Positions 34,374 to 43,374 of a DNA stretch of 64,000 nucleotides are shown here, piece by piece. The stretch comes from UBA4416 sp040387555 (GTDB taxonomy: Bacteria; Bacteroidota; Bacteroidia; B-17B0; Aurantibacillaceae). Below the pieces are notes generated by a model, which saw only the letters and a program-made list of their open reading frames with translations, ran no database searches and was not told the origin of the DNA. The translations under genes were made by a program, and so were the position numbers. The stretch is taken from assembly GCA_040387555.1 (NCBI GenBank), contig JAZKDO010000003.1, forward strand, positions 558,001-622,000. The letters are read 5' to 3'. How positions within the stretch are numbered: position 1 is the stretch's first letter; each line of letters starts with the position of its first letter.

Positions 34374-34381
34374 TAAATTTG
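34374..34381 (+). promoter_or_regulatory. TAAATTTG -7 box of the patatin-barrel gene
   Basis: Exact TAnnTTTG match that ends 6 bases before the TTG at 34388. It overlaps the earlier in-frame TTG at 34379, which therefore cannot be the start if this promoter is used. Confidence 0.5.
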
Positions 34382-34387
34382 TGTCGA

Positions 34388-36703
34388 TTGAGGTTAAATA
34401 AAAAAATAACTGTTTTTTTAAATTCCATTTTTTGTATTGGATTGATAGTATTTCCACAACTTTTAAACGCCCAAAAAGTAGGTGTGGTTATGAGTGGTGG
34501 TGGTGCGAGTGGTTTAGCACATATTGGGGTACTAAAAGCATTGGAAGAGAATAATATTCCGGTTAATTGTATAGCTGGTACTTCTATTGGAAGTATTATT
34601 GGTGGATTATATACTGCCGGCTATTCCCCTTGGGAGATTGAACAGATTGTAAGGAATGAAACGTTTTCAAATTTAACCAAAGGTGAGATGTCTCCCAAAT
34701 ATGGATATTTTGTAAGGAAGCGAAATGACTACGCGTCCTGGATAATGCTCAAAGTTAATTTAAACAATCCGTTTTTAACTAACCTTCCAACAAATTTGAT
34801 CAACTCGGTGCCCATTGATTTTTATTTAATGGAAACATTTGCGGGCGCTAATGCAGCGTCCGGTTATAATTTTGATAGTTTAATGATTCCTTTCAGATGT
34901 GTAGCTTCTGATATTGAAAAAAAAGAAAGTGTAGTTTTCAGAGATGGCGACATGCCTTCCGCTATCAGGGCATCCATGAGTTATCCGTTTTATATTCGCC
35001 CTATAACAATTGATAGTACCTTATTATTTGACGGCGGACTCTATAATAATTTTCCTGCTGATATTATGTATGATGAAATGTATCCGGATTTTATTATTGG
35101 GAGTTCAGTAACAAAAAATGCCAAGCAACCAAGTGAGGATAATCTGTATTTGCAATTGAGAAATATGTTTATGAGTACCAGTAATTTTAATCCGGTGTGT
35201 GAAAACGGTGTTATTGTTCAGCCTTGGGCAGAGGTTAATATTTTTAATTTTGAATCCGTTCAACGTTTAATCGACAGTGGCTACGTTGCCACGATGAGGA
35301 AAATGCCTGAAATTAAATCTCATATTTCAAAATTTGAATCTGATTCGGCATTAGCACAAAAAAGAAAAGAATTCAGGGCAAAATCAGCATTTGAAAAAAT
35401 AATTTATGATAAAGTGGTAATCAGGAGTTCAGATAAAAAATTAGCTCATTTTATTGAAAAAAGTATAATAAAGAAAAGAAAGACCTTTACATTAGGTCAA
35501 TTAAAAAAAGAGTATTTTAGGATGATGGCTGACGAAAAAATAAAGTCGGCTTATCCTACCACAAAACTCGACACTACTACCGGAAAATTTACCCTGTCAT
35601 TGAATGCTAAAAAGGATAAGCATTTATTTTTTGATCTTGGAGGTAATTTATCAAACCGGCCAATTAGTAATTTTTTCCTTGCTGTTCAATATAATTATAT
35701 AGGAAAAATTGGTTTTACAGCTTATGCCAATGGTTATTTAGGTAAATTGAATTCAAGTTCCTTCACAAAGTTAAGATTTGAGTTTCCGACTAAAATCCCT
35801 TTTTATATTGAACCATCTTTTACTATTTCACGCTGGGATTATTATAAAAGCAGCGCCTTATTTTATGATTTTGAAAATCCTGCTTACCTCGTACAGGAGG
35901 ATTTGTTTGGTGAAATAAATTTAGGTGCGCCTGTAGGAAATATTGGTAAGGTTGTTTTATCAGGTGGAATGAGCGAACTCAAAAATAAATATTACCAGGT
36001 AGAACAATTTACGAAACTGGACACGAGCGACGTTACTATTTTTGATTTTTCTTATGGCCAATTAGCATATGAGATAAACACTCTTAATAAAAAACAATAT
36101 GCTACCGAGGGAATGAAACTTCTTTTAAGAGCTAAATTTGTGAGTGGGTTAGAAACCTATTATCCCGGATCAACGGCCATCGATACAGTTAACTTTATTA
36201 ACGGCCCCTATCATGATTGGTTTAATATTAAATTAACAATTGATAAATATATTAAACCCATCAAATATTTTAAGATTGGAGTTTACGCAGAAGGTGTTTA
36301 TTCTTCTCAGGATTTTTTCCGAAATTATTCTTCCTCAATTCTTTCCGCGCCAGCCTTTGATCCCATTCCTGAAAGTCAGACTCTGTTCATCGATGATTAC
36401 AGGGCTCATCAATACATGGCAGGTGGATTAAAAGCAATTGCTACACCTTATAAAAACTTTGACATTAGGTTTGAAGGATATTTATACCAGCCTGTGTATT
36501 CCATCATTAAAAGTTCAAATAAAAAAGCGGATTATTCAACACTTTTTCTATACAGACATTTCTTAGGTATGGGTGCATTAATATATCATTCTCCCATTGG
36601 CCCTTTTAGTGTGGGAGTTAATTATTACGATAAAAACGATAATAGTTTTTCTTTTTTCTTTCATTTTGGATACACTATTTACAATAAAAAATCCCTGGAT
36701 TAG
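34388..36703 (+). CDS. Patatin-like phospholipase with outer-membrane barrel domain
   Basis: 771 residues from the TTG at 34388 (MRLNKK, then a signal peptide ending LNAQ). The patatin domain (about 28-300) has the oxyanion loop MSGGGASGLAHIG, the nucleophile motif GTSIGS (Ser at 66) and the catalytic DGG at about 215. A POTRA-like linker (about 340-400) precedes a C-terminal barrel of the surface-antigen/Omp85 type (about 410-771, ending HFGYTIYNKKSLD). This is the layout of PlpD/FplA-type (type Vd) autotransported lipases, which sit in the outer membrane and cleave phospholipids. An earlier in-frame TTG lies at 34379. Confidence 0.88.
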   Translation: MRLNKKITVFLNSIFCIGLIVFPQLLNAQKVGVVMSGGGASGLAHIGVLKALEENNIPVNCIAGTSIGSIIGGLYTAGYSPWEIEQIVRNETFSNLTKGEMSPKYGYFVRKRNDYASWIMLKVNLNNPFLTNLPTNLINSVPIDFYLMETFAGANAASGYNFDSLMIPFRCVASDIEKKESVVFRDGDMPSAIRASMSYPFYIRPITIDSTLLFDGGLYNNFPADIMYDEMYPDFIIGSSVTKNAKQPSEDNLYLQLRNMFMSTSNFNPVCENGVIVQPWAEVNIFNFESVQRLIDSGYVATMRKMPEIKSHISKFESDSALAQKRKEFRAKSAFEKIIYDKVVIRSSDKKLAHFIEKSIIKKRKTFTLGQLKKEYFRMMADEKIKSAYPTTKLDTTTGKFTLSLNAKKDKHLFFDLGGNLSNRPISNFFLAVQYNYIGKIGFTAYANGYLGKLNSSSFTKLRFEFPTKIPFYIEPSFTISRWDYYKSSALFYDFENPAYLVQEDLFGEINLGAPVGNIGKVVLSGGMSELKNKYYQVEQFTKLDTSDVTIFDFSYGQLAYEINTLNKKQYATEGMKLLLRAKFVSGLETYYPGSTAIDTVNFINGPYHDWFNIKLTIDKYIKPIKYFKIGVYAEGVYSSQDFFRNYSSSILSAPAFDPIPESQTLFIDDYRAHQYMAGGLKAIATPYKNFDIRFEGYLYQPVYSIIKSSNKKADYSTLFLYRHFLGMGALIYHSPIGPFSVGVNYYDKNDNSFSFFFHFGYTIYNKKSLD

Positions 36704-36829
36704 TAATGTTACTAACCGTAAAGAGCCCATCACCATTCAGTAAAGATCATTTACTCATTTAACAAATTTTAAAGAAAACCAAGCTATATTGCTCTTAAAT
36801 TTGGAGCACAATCAATTCAATTAAATCCT

Positions 36830-36837
36830 TATTTTTG
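36830..36837 (+). promoter_or_regulatory. TATTTTTG -7 box of the thioredoxin-like gene
   Basis: Exact TAnnTTTG match, 17 bases before the ATG at 36855. Confidence 0.5.
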
Positions 36838-36854
36838 AATAATCAATTAATTCT

Positions 36855-38378
36855 ATGAAGAAATTATTACTTACTCTTAGCTTGTTATCTGTTTTAACAA
36901 CTATTTCTGCTCAATCTAATCAGGGTCATGATATCCGCATCAATTTTAAAAATTGTAAGGATACAGTGATGTACCTTGCATTTTTCCAGTTTGATAAATC
37001 ATATATTGCCGATACCTGTAAAAAAGTAGTGAAAGGAAACGTTGTATTCAAGGGTCCAAAAACTCTTGATAAAGGAGTTTATTACTTGGTAAGTCAGGAC
37101 AAGGCTAAGTATTTTGATTTTTTTATCACTGAAAGCAATCAGAAATTTACGATCAACACTGATACTGCAGATCTTGTTAAGAACCTAAAGTCAACTACCT
37201 CAAAAGAGAACGATGATTTCTTTAATTATATAAAATTTATTACTGCAAAAAATAAAGAGTATGTAGAAGTTAGAAGTAAAACAAAAGGCATGAATGCTAA
37301 GGATTCAGCTGCGTTTATGATGGAGAAAGGTAAGTTGTTGAATGAAACAGTTGTTGCTTTTGAGAAAACGTTTTTAGAGCAGCATAAAGGAATGTTCGTT
37401 GGCGATGTTATTAATCTTAAAATGGAGAAAGAAGCGAAGGATATTCCAAAAGCTTCCAACGGACGTCCGGACAGCATGTATGTGTACACATATTATAAAA
37501 ATCATTACTGGGATGGAGTAAATTTTCAGGATGACGGAATTATGCGCACTCCTTTTTTTGCGGATAAATTGAAAAAGTATTTCAATAATGTGATCATTCA
37601 AAATCCAGATACCATGAACGTGGAAATTGATCGTATTATGGATAAAACAAAAGCTGGCACTATGATGCAAAAATTGTTGATTGCTCATTTTCTTTTCACA
37701 TCTGAGTCTTCTAAATTAATGGGTTTTGATAAGGTGTTTGTTCATGTGATTGATAGATACATCAGAACGGGAATGGCTAAGGAAGTATATGACGAAAAAA
37801 CAATTGATAAAATAAAGGAACGTGGAGATATTTTAAAACCATTATTATTAGGTAGTCAGGCTCCGGATCTTTTAATGATCGATACCATTGGACATAAACA
37901 AGTTGCGAAAATGGGTTTTGATACAGTTAAAACCAGTCAGGGTGCTACCAAATTATATTATGATAATGTTCAAAACCTTGCTCAGACTTTTGTATCGTTG
38001 TATAGCATTAAAGCAGATTACCTGGCATTAGTTTTTTGGGATGTAGATTGCGGACATTGCAAAACAGAAATCCCTAAACTATTGGAAGAGTATCATGCTT
38101 TAAAGAAGCAAGGTTATGACGTTAAAGTAGTAAGTGTATACACTCAGCATGAATACGAAAAATGGCGAAAATATATTATTGAAAATAAATTAGATTGGAT
38201 AAACCTGTATGATGGCGTTCATATCAACAATATCAAAGAAAAGTATGATATCTATTCTACACCGGTAATTTATATGTTAGATAAAAACAAGTGCATTAAA
38301 GCTAAGCGTATTGGAACCGAGCAGGTAAAAGACATTGTAAAGCAAATGGAAAAAGAATATAAGTCTGATAAAAAATAA
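36855..38378 (+). CDS. Exported thioredoxin-like (TlpA/ResA-type) protein with DUF4369-like N-terminus
   Basis: 507 residues. The signal peptide is MKKLLLTLSLLSVLTTISAQ. A beta-rich N-terminal domain of DUF4369 type (about 22-120) and a helical middle (about 120-340, DUF5106-like) precede a thioredoxin fold (about 345-500). The redox motif is CGHC at 399-402 in LVFWDVDCGHCKTEIPKL, and the cis-Pro is in IYSTPVIYML. It probably reduces or exchanges disulfides in periplasmic proteins, as TlpA/ResA do. It stands alone with its own promoter and terminator. Confidence 0.85.
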   Translation: MKKLLLTLSLLSVLTTISAQSNQGHDIRINFKNCKDTVMYLAFFQFDKSYIADTCKKVVKGNVVFKGPKTLDKGVYYLVSQDKAKYFDFFITESNQKFTINTDTADLVKNLKSTTSKENDDFFNYIKFITAKNKEYVEVRSKTKGMNAKDSAAFMMEKGKLLNETVVAFEKTFLEQHKGMFVGDVINLKMEKEAKDIPKASNGRPDSMYVYTYYKNHYWDGVNFQDDGIMRTPFFADKLKKYFNNVIIQNPDTMNVEIDRIMDKTKAGTMMQKLLIAHFLFTSESSKLMGFDKVFVHVIDRYIRTGMAKEVYDEKTIDKIKERGDILKPLLLGSQAPDLLMIDTIGHKQVAKMGFDTVKTSQGATKLYYDNVQNLAQTFVSLYSIKADYLALVFWDVDCGHCKTEIPKLLEEYHALKKQGYDVKVVSVYTQHEYEKWRKYIIENKLDWINLYDGVHINNIKEKYDIYSTPVIYMLDKNKCIKAKRIGTEQVKDIVKQMEKEYKSDKK

Positions 38379-38400
38379 TTTATCTTTTCTTTAGAATACA

Positions 38401-38430
38401 AAAACCGTTCATTATTGGGCGGTTTTTTTT
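38401..38430. terminator. Intrinsic terminator between the thioredoxin-like gene and crcB
   Basis: AAAACCG, TTC, 6-base loop, GGG, CGGTTTT with two wobble pairs, followed by eight T. The two genes converge here. It serves the + strand best; A runs on the left allow partial use by crcB. Confidence 0.7.
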
Positions 38431-38435
38431 ATTCC

Positions 38436-38789
38436 TTATTTAGCAAAACTAAAAAATATTCCTGTGCATAGCACACAACTCACTGTTACGTTAATTATCG
38501 CCCAGCCTGTTAGACCTTGTTTAATTAATTCGAAAGTTTCAAAACTAAATGTTGAAAAGGTGCTGAGGCCTCCGCATATACCGATTAAAATAAACAGCCT
38601 GTAATTTTCAGGTATCAAGACTTTCTCCTTATACACATAAAGAATGGTTGCAAAGATAAGGCAGCTAACTACATTTGAAGAAAGGGTGGCCCAGGGAAGG
38701 CTTAAACTCGTTTTTCCAAAAAGCATAGCAATCGTAAAGCGAAATACACTTCCTAATCCACCGCCGATAAATACAAGTAAGTAATTCAT
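38436..38789 (-). CDS. crcB: Fluoride ion transporter CrcB/Fluc
   Basis: 117 residues with four transmembrane helices. Family motifs: GGGLGSVFRF at the N-terminus, the conserved Asn in ATLSSNVVSCLIF, and GICGGLSTFSTFSFE with the Phe box that lines the fluoride pore. The family forms dimeric double-barrelled channels that export fluoride. A crcB fluoride riboswitch is not evident in the 222 bp upstream, which instead carry repeat remnants. Confidence 0.92.
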   Translation of the reverse strand: MNYLLVFIGGGLGSVFRFTIAMLFGKTSLSLPWATLSSNVVSCLIFATILYVYKEKVLIPENYRLFILIGICGGLSTFSTFSFETFELIKQGLTGWAIINVTVSCVLCTGIFFSFAK

Positions 38790-38882
38790 GGTTTTTTATT
38801 TTTCAGTTTGTTCTCGCAGATTTTTTTAGTTTGTTCACTAAGTGTAGAAGGATTTATCGTTAGCAAGCTGATGTCTTTTCTT

Positions 38883-39009
38883 CTGCGAGTCTTATTTCTT
38901 TCCTCTGTGTGAATCTGTGAGAAATAGTTTACATGGTATCATTGTTTACTTAGTATCGTTTTTTTTCGCGAACCTTAGCGCTTTCCTCTGCGTCAAACTG
39001 CGAGAAATA
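38883..39009. repeat. Two diverged copies of a 44-bp element
   Basis: Copies at 38883-38926 and 38966-39009 align without gaps at about 33/44. Core: CTTTCCTCTGxGT and GxGAGAAATA. They resemble the common dispersed intergenic sequences built on CTCTGCGTC/TGCGAGAAAT. The 83-bp period falls between crcB and anmK. Confidence 0.6.
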
Positions 39010-39011
39010 TT

Positions 39012-40061
39012 TTATAAATACACACAGCCTCCAATACTATCGCTCCCTGCTTTCGTTACCGAACTCAAAGTATTTATACTTTCATTCACTCTTAAATATC
39101 CAAGGTAAGCAAAAATAATCGCCTCTTTAAACTGGATAATTTCGTCAGAAGGAATTTCAATGTCGCCATTAAAATGATGTTTGATGCGACTGATCAAATA
39201 TGTATTGTAAGCACCACCACCCGTAATTAATACAGATTTTAAATCATTATCCTTAAAGATTTTGCTAATTTTTTGTGCTGTATATTCAACACAGCTTGCA
39301 AGTTGATCCGGTATGGACAAAGATGATTTTTTTAAAATGGGTAGGAAGTTCTGTTCAAACCATTCTCTTCCTAACGATTGTTGTTGAGTATTTAATTTTA
39401 AAAGATGCTGTAGTAGAAGATCATTGCATTGGCCCGAAGCAGCAACATTTCCCCCCTCATCAAAATGTTTGCCGGTTAATTCCATTAAATAATTCAATGC
39501 CATGTTAGCGATACAAATATCAAAAGCATAGGTTATATTATTTTTAGTGAAAGAGATATTGGCAATACCACCCAGATTTAAACAGGATTCATATTGATGG
39601 AACAAATCTCTGTCACCAATAGGAACTAATGGCGCACCCTGTCCCTTTAAGGCCACATCAAGACTTCTAAAATCACAGATTGTAGAAATTCCTGTTTGGG
39701 CAGCAATTGTTGCTCCACAACCAATCTGAGTTGTGAATCCTAAAGTGGGTCGGTGAAAAACTGTATGACCGTGTGAAGAAATGTAATCAGCGGACAGATT
39801 TTGTTTATTCAAAAAATCATTAACTACTTGCGCAATGAATTCACCGTAAAGGCTGTGTAATTTAAAATACTGTTCAGCAGTTGCCTCAAATGCATTTTGT
39901 AGCCGATCTTTCCAAACCTGTTCATAAGGAATAGTTTCAGTGGCAATGACAAAAAATGTAACGATATTGTTTTTCATGCTAAAGTCACAAAGCGCAAGAT
40001 CCAATCCATCCATGGAAGTGCCACTCATGAGGCCAAGTATTTTTGTTGATTTGATTTCCAT
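39012..40061 (-). CDS. anmK: Anhydro-N-acetylmuramic acid kinase
   Basis: 349 residues. It phosphorylates and opens 1,6-anhydro-MurNAc released during cell-wall recycling, giving MurNAc 6-phosphate. Signatures: GLMSGTSMDGLDLALCDF (ATP loop), SSHGHTVFHRP, TQIGCGATIAAQTGI, CDFRSLDVALKGQGAPLVPIGD, LNLGGIANISF and VLITGGGAYNTYLI. It is monocistronic by appearance. MurQ etherase is not adjacent. A TATTTTTA box ends 5 bases before the ATG. Confidence 0.95.
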   Translation of the reverse strand: MEIKSTKILGLMSGTSMDGLDLALCDFSMKNNIVTFFVIATETIPYEQVWKDRLQNAFEATAEQYFKLHSLYGEFIAQVVNDFLNKQNLSADYISSHGHTVFHRPTLGFTTQIGCGATIAAQTGISTICDFRSLDVALKGQGAPLVPIGDRDLFHQYESCLNLGGIANISFTKNNITYAFDICIANMALNYLMELTGKHFDEGGNVAASGQCNDLLLQHLLKLNTQQQSLGREWFEQNFLPILKKSSLSIPDQLASCVEYTAQKISKIFKDNDLKSVLITGGGAYNTYLISRIKHHFNGDIEIPSDEIIQFKEAIIFAYLGYLRVNESINTLSSVTKAGSDSIGGCVYL

Positions 40062-40066
40062 CTTGA

Positions 40067-40074
40067 TAAAAATA
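40067..40074 (-). promoter_or_regulatory. TATTTTTA -7-like box of anmK
   Basis: TAnnTTTG with final A on the minus strand, 5 bases before the anmK ATG. Confidence 0.35.
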
Positions 40075-40172
40075 GAGAGAAAAGACTTTAATTTTTTCTG
40101 ATCAAAAAAAATCTCTCAACAAAAATTATTTAACAAATCGACTATTTCAGCTATATAATTCGAAATATCTGC

Positions 40173-40180
40173 TATTTTTG
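40173..40180 (+). promoter_or_regulatory. TATTTTTG -7 box of the acyl-CoA dehydrogenase gene
   Basis: Exact TAnnTTTG match, 35 bases before the ATG at 40216. Confidence 0.5.
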
Positions 40181-40215
40181 TAAGGATAAATCGTTCAACT
40201 TCAAAAAATAAGACC

Positions 40216-41358
40216 ATGCAATTCCAATTAACAGAAGAACAATTAATGATCCAGAAGGCAGCCCGCGAGTTTGCTCAGAATGAATGTAAACCTGGTGTAA
40301 TAGAGCGTGATGAACTTCAAAAATTTCCGGCAGCACAGGTGAAAATGTTAGGTGAACTGGGTTTTCTTGGAATGATGGTTGACCCGAAGTATGGTGGAGG
40401 TGGAATGGACGCGATTTCTTATGTATTAGCTATGGAAGAAATCTCTAAAGTAGATGCGTCTTGCAGTGTGGTAATGAGCGTTAATAATTCTTTAGTTTGC
40501 TGGGGATTAGAACATTTTGGAAACGAGGAACAAAAGCAAAAATATTTAGTGCCTTTGGCAAAAGGCGAAGTAATTGGTGCATTCTGTTTATCTGAGCCTG
40601 AAGCAGGAAGCGATGCAACTTCTCAAAGAACTACTGCATTTGATAAAGGCGATCACTATTTAGTAAATGGTACTAAAAACTGGATTACAAACGGAAGTAG
40701 TGCTTCTATTTATTTAGTGATGGTTCAAACCAATATTGAATTGGGACATAAAGGAATTAACTGTTTGATCATTGAAAAAGGAATGCCAGGTTTTGTGGTT
40801 GGTCCTAAGGAAAATAAAATGGGTATTCGCGGAAGTGATACACATTCTTTAATGTTTACAGATGTAAAAGTTCCAAAAGCAAACCGTATAGGTGATGAAG
40901 GATTTGGTTTTAAATTCGCTATGAAAACTTTGGGCGGTGGCCGTATCGGCATCGCTTCACAAGCATTGGGAATTGCAAGCGGAGCTTATGAATTGGCATT
41001 AGCTTATTCAAAAGAACGTAAAGCATTCGGAAAATTAATTTCACAACACCAGGCCATTCAGTTTAAATTAGCAGATATGGCAACCCGTATTGAAGCAGCA
41101 CGTTTATTGATTTATCGTGCAGCATGGTTGAAAGACCAGGGTTTACCTTGTGAGAAAGAAGGTGCGCAGGCTAAAGTATTTGCATCGGAAACAGCAATGT
41201 GGGTTACTACAGAAGCTGTTCAGATTCATGGTGGTTATGGTTATGTGAAAGAATACCATGTAGAGCGTTTAATGCGTGATGCAAAGATCACACAGATTTA
41301 CGAAGGCACAAGCGAGGTGCAGCGTATTGTGGTATCAAGAGCTTTATTAGCAGAATAA
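40216..41358 (+). CDS. Acyl-CoA dehydrogenase (short-chain/butyryl-CoA type)
   Basis: 380 residues. An FAD enzyme that makes the alpha-beta double bond in acyl-CoA during fatty-acid or branched-chain amino-acid breakdown. The N-terminal helical domain is MQFQLTEEQLMIQKAAREFAQ. Signatures are FCLSEPEAGSDATSQRTTA (FAD/substrate), GIRGSDTHSLMFTDVKVP and QIHGGYGYVKEYHVERLMRDAKI. The catalytic Glu in QIYEGTSEVQRIVVSRAL is in the position used by short-chain enzymes. Exact substrate unknown. It has a good promoter and a strong terminator. Confidence 0.94.
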   Translation: MQFQLTEEQLMIQKAAREFAQNECKPGVIERDELQKFPAAQVKMLGELGFLGMMVDPKYGGGGMDAISYVLAMEEISKVDASCSVVMSVNNSLVCWGLEHFGNEEQKQKYLVPLAKGEVIGAFCLSEPEAGSDATSQRTTAFDKGDHYLVNGTKNWITNGSSASIYLVMVQTNIELGHKGINCLIIEKGMPGFVVGPKENKMGIRGSDTHSLMFTDVKVPKANRIGDEGFGFKFAMKTLGGGRIGIASQALGIASGAYELALAYSKERKAFGKLISQHQAIQFKLADMATRIEAARLLIYRAAWLKDQGLPCEKEGAQAKVFASETAMWVTTEAVQIHGGYGYVKEYHVERLMRDAKITQIYEGTSEVQRIVVSRALLAE

Positions 41359-41376
41359 TATTCATTAAATTTTATT

Positions 41377-41408
41377 AAAACCTCGCTATCATTGCGAGGT
41401 TTTTTTTT
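41377..41408 (+). terminator. Intrinsic terminator of the acyl-CoA dehydrogenase gene
   Basis: AAAACCTCGC, loop TATCATT, GCGAGGTTTT is a perfect 10-bp stem followed by T. It ends 11 bases before the proposed start of the next gene. Confidence 0.88.
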
Positions 41409-41418
41409 AATAATTATA

Positions 41419-42516
41419 TTGGAAAATACTTTTCATAAACCACATCAGGATCGAATTTTTGGATTGGATATTTTGCGGTTTTGTGCTATTGTATTTGTTG
41501 TGGCTGCTCATGGTAGATCGATGGCTCAAGACACTATTTTATTTGAATTTCCCTATTTGATTTTTAATGATGGTGTGAATCTTTTTTTTGCTCTAAGTGG
41601 TTTTCTGATTGGTGGCATTTTATTAAAGCAGACGAATGTTTTGAACGAGTTCAGTGCTTCAAATCTATTAAGTTTCTGGAAAAGAAGGTGGCTAAGAACA
41701 TTGCCTAATTACTATTTAATATTACTGGTAAATATCGTCCTGGTGAAATTTCATTTGGTGCAGGCTGATTTCAATGGTTTTAACTGGAGGTTTTTTCTTT
41801 TTCTTCATAACTTTTCCTCGGGGTTCAATGACTTTTTTCTTGAATCCTGGAGTTTGTCAATTGAGGAATGGTTTTACATATTCGCGCCACTACTATTATT
41901 TGGATTCATTAAAATATGGCCGGTAAAAAAGGCGTTCCTAATCACGGTTTTAATTTTGATTATTGCTCCTGTTTTTTTTAGGCTGTTAAAATACGATCCT
42001 GATGGATTTCATTGGTTTCAAACAGACTCAGAAGTGCGCAAAGTTGTAGTTATGCGTCTTGATGCAATTGGCTATGGTTTGCTAGCAGCATGGCTTGCTT
42101 TTTATTATGGCGACTTCTGGAAAAAATGCAGGTTTTGGTTTTTGGGATTGAGTATTTTATCCCATCTCTTAATTGATTATTTAAATGCGTCTGGTAATAT
42201 TTTATATTTGCAAGTACTCGAATTTTCTTTATTGGCAGCCACTTCGGTATTGTATTTGCCATTGGCGGATAGTATTAAAACAGCTACAGGGATCATTCCA
42301 AAATTCATAACCTATATCAGTAAAATTTCTTACTCAATGTATCTTGTGAACCTGGGGATTGTATCAAGCGTTATGAGACAACATTTTCCAGTGAAAGATA
42401 CGACAGATGGTGTGATTAAATATATCTTGTATTGGTGTATTGTGATAGGTCTATCAGGGATACTTTATAGATTTTTTGAAAAACCAGTTATGAATCTGCG
42501 AAGTAAAATTCGTTGA
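41419..42516 (+). CDS. Acyltransferase 3 family membrane protein (OafA-like)
   Basis: 365 residues from a TTG at 41419; the reading frame stays open to 41392, but that part is the preceding terminator. About ten transmembrane helices. DRIFGLDILRFCAIVFVVAAHGRS holds the catalytic His region (R-x10-H type), followed by FALSGFLIGGIL, FWKRRWLRTLPNYYLIL and SWSLSIEEWFYIFAPL. Family members transfer acyl groups to surface polysaccharides or other extracytoplasmic targets. The substrate here is unknown, and no polysaccharide genes are adjacent. Confidence 0.88.
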   Translation: MENTFHKPHQDRIFGLDILRFCAIVFVVAAHGRSMAQDTILFEFPYLIFNDGVNLFFALSGFLIGGILLKQTNVLNEFSASNLLSFWKRRWLRTLPNYYLILLVNIVLVKFHLVQADFNGFNWRFFLFLHNFSSGFNDFFLESWSLSIEEWFYIFAPLLLFGFIKIWPVKKAFLITVLILIIAPVFFRLLKYDPDGFHWFQTDSEVRKVVVMRLDAIGYGLLAAWLAFYYGDFWKKCRFWFLGLSILSHLLIDYLNASGNILYLQVLEFSLLAATSVLYLPLADSIKTATGIIPKFITYISKISYSMYLVNLGIVSSVMRQHFPVKDTTDGVIKYILYWCIVIGLSGILYRFFEKPVMNLRSKIR

Positions 42517-42584
42517 AATCATGTCATTTCAAAGATTGTGATGTTATCGCGGGAGTAAGTAAATATTAAGTTCTTTTATATTTC

Positions 42585-43292
42585 TTATATCTCGCAGCCA
42601 TCGGGGCCGCAGCAATCTTCAGTATTATCTCCCGTTTTTTTTAAGTTGATGTTATGGCTTTGTTCTTCGAAGGCCTGGTTAAGGGTAGCTAAGAAAGTTT
42701 CCGGTTCCTGGGCTCCTGAAACAGCATATTTCCTATCAAAAACAAAAAAAGGAACACCTCTCACGCCAATTTCCTGTGATTCTTTAATATCATTTCTTAC
42801 TTCTGCTGAATATGTTTCTCCAGTTAAAACCTCCATTATTTCAGTTTCGTTCATTCCGGTTTCTAAACCAATTTGAATGAGAGTGTTAATGTCGCCCGTG
42901 TTTTTCCCTTCGGTGAAATACGCTGAAAATAATTTTTCTTCGAGCTCATTTTGTTTACCATATTTTTTAGCTAGGTGAGATAACCGATGTGCGTCAAAAG
43001 AGTTTGCAACTACCGCTTTTTCAAAGTGAAAATCAAGGCCAACCTGTTTGGCAATTTCGGTGACATGCGCGGTTGTTTCAGCCGCTTGTTGTTTACTCCA
43101 CCCTTTTCGTTTAGCCAGATGATCAATGGTATTCAATTCAGGATCAGTAACAGAATCAGGATCCAATTGAAAACTTTTCCAGACGATATTGATTTTATCC
43201 CTATGAGAAAATTTCAATAAGGCTTTTTCAAATTTACGTTTACCGATGTAACAAAAAGGGCACATCACATCGCTCCAGATTTCTACGTTCAT
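42585..43292 (-). CDS. DsbA-family oxidoreductase, FrnE-like
   Basis: 235 residues, no signal peptide, so cytoplasmic. The thioredoxin fold opens with MNVEIWSDVMCPFCYIGKRKFE; the redox motif CPFC is at 11-14. The helical insertion and GVRGVPFFVFDRKYAVSGAQ (cis-Pro) match the FrnE/2-hydroxychromene isomerase branch. The C-terminal tail TEDCCGPDGCEI carries three extra Cys, a feature related to the second CxxxxC site known in FrnE of Deinococcus. Probable role in oxidative-stress thiol exchange; inference from family. Confidence 0.88.
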   Translation of the reverse strand: MNVEIWSDVMCPFCYIGKRKFEKALLKFSHRDKINIVWKSFQLDPDSVTDPELNTIDHLAKRKGWSKQQAAETTAHVTEIAKQVGLDFHFEKAVVANSFDAHRLSHLAKKYGKQNELEEKLFSAYFTEGKNTGDINTLIQIGLETGMNETEIMEVLTGETYSAEVRNDIKESQEIGVRGVPFFVFDRKYAVSGAQEPETFLATLNQAFEEQSHNINLKKTGDNTEDCCGPDGCEI

Positions 43293-43305
43293 AGTGTTAT
43301 TATTT

Positions 43306-43335
43306 AAAAAAAGCTACCACATCGTGATAGCTTTT
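43306..43335 (-). terminator. Intrinsic terminator of the DUF349 gene
   Basis: AAAAGCTA and TAGCTTTT flank an inner CCAC/GTGA with one mismatch; seven A on the left are a T run on the minus strand. It lies 40 bp beyond the DUF349 stop codon. Confidence 0.75.
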
Positions 43336-43374
43336 GTTTGTGTTTTTTAATTGATAAAAAGGAAACACACAAGT

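Noticed and set aside
38790..39011. Fluoride riboswitch upstream of crcB
   Set aside because: I could not find the conserved pseudoknot bases; the stretch carries repeat remnants instead.
41392..41418. Upstream TTG start for the acyltransferase gene
   Set aside because: The added codons are the right arm and T run of the preceding terminator.
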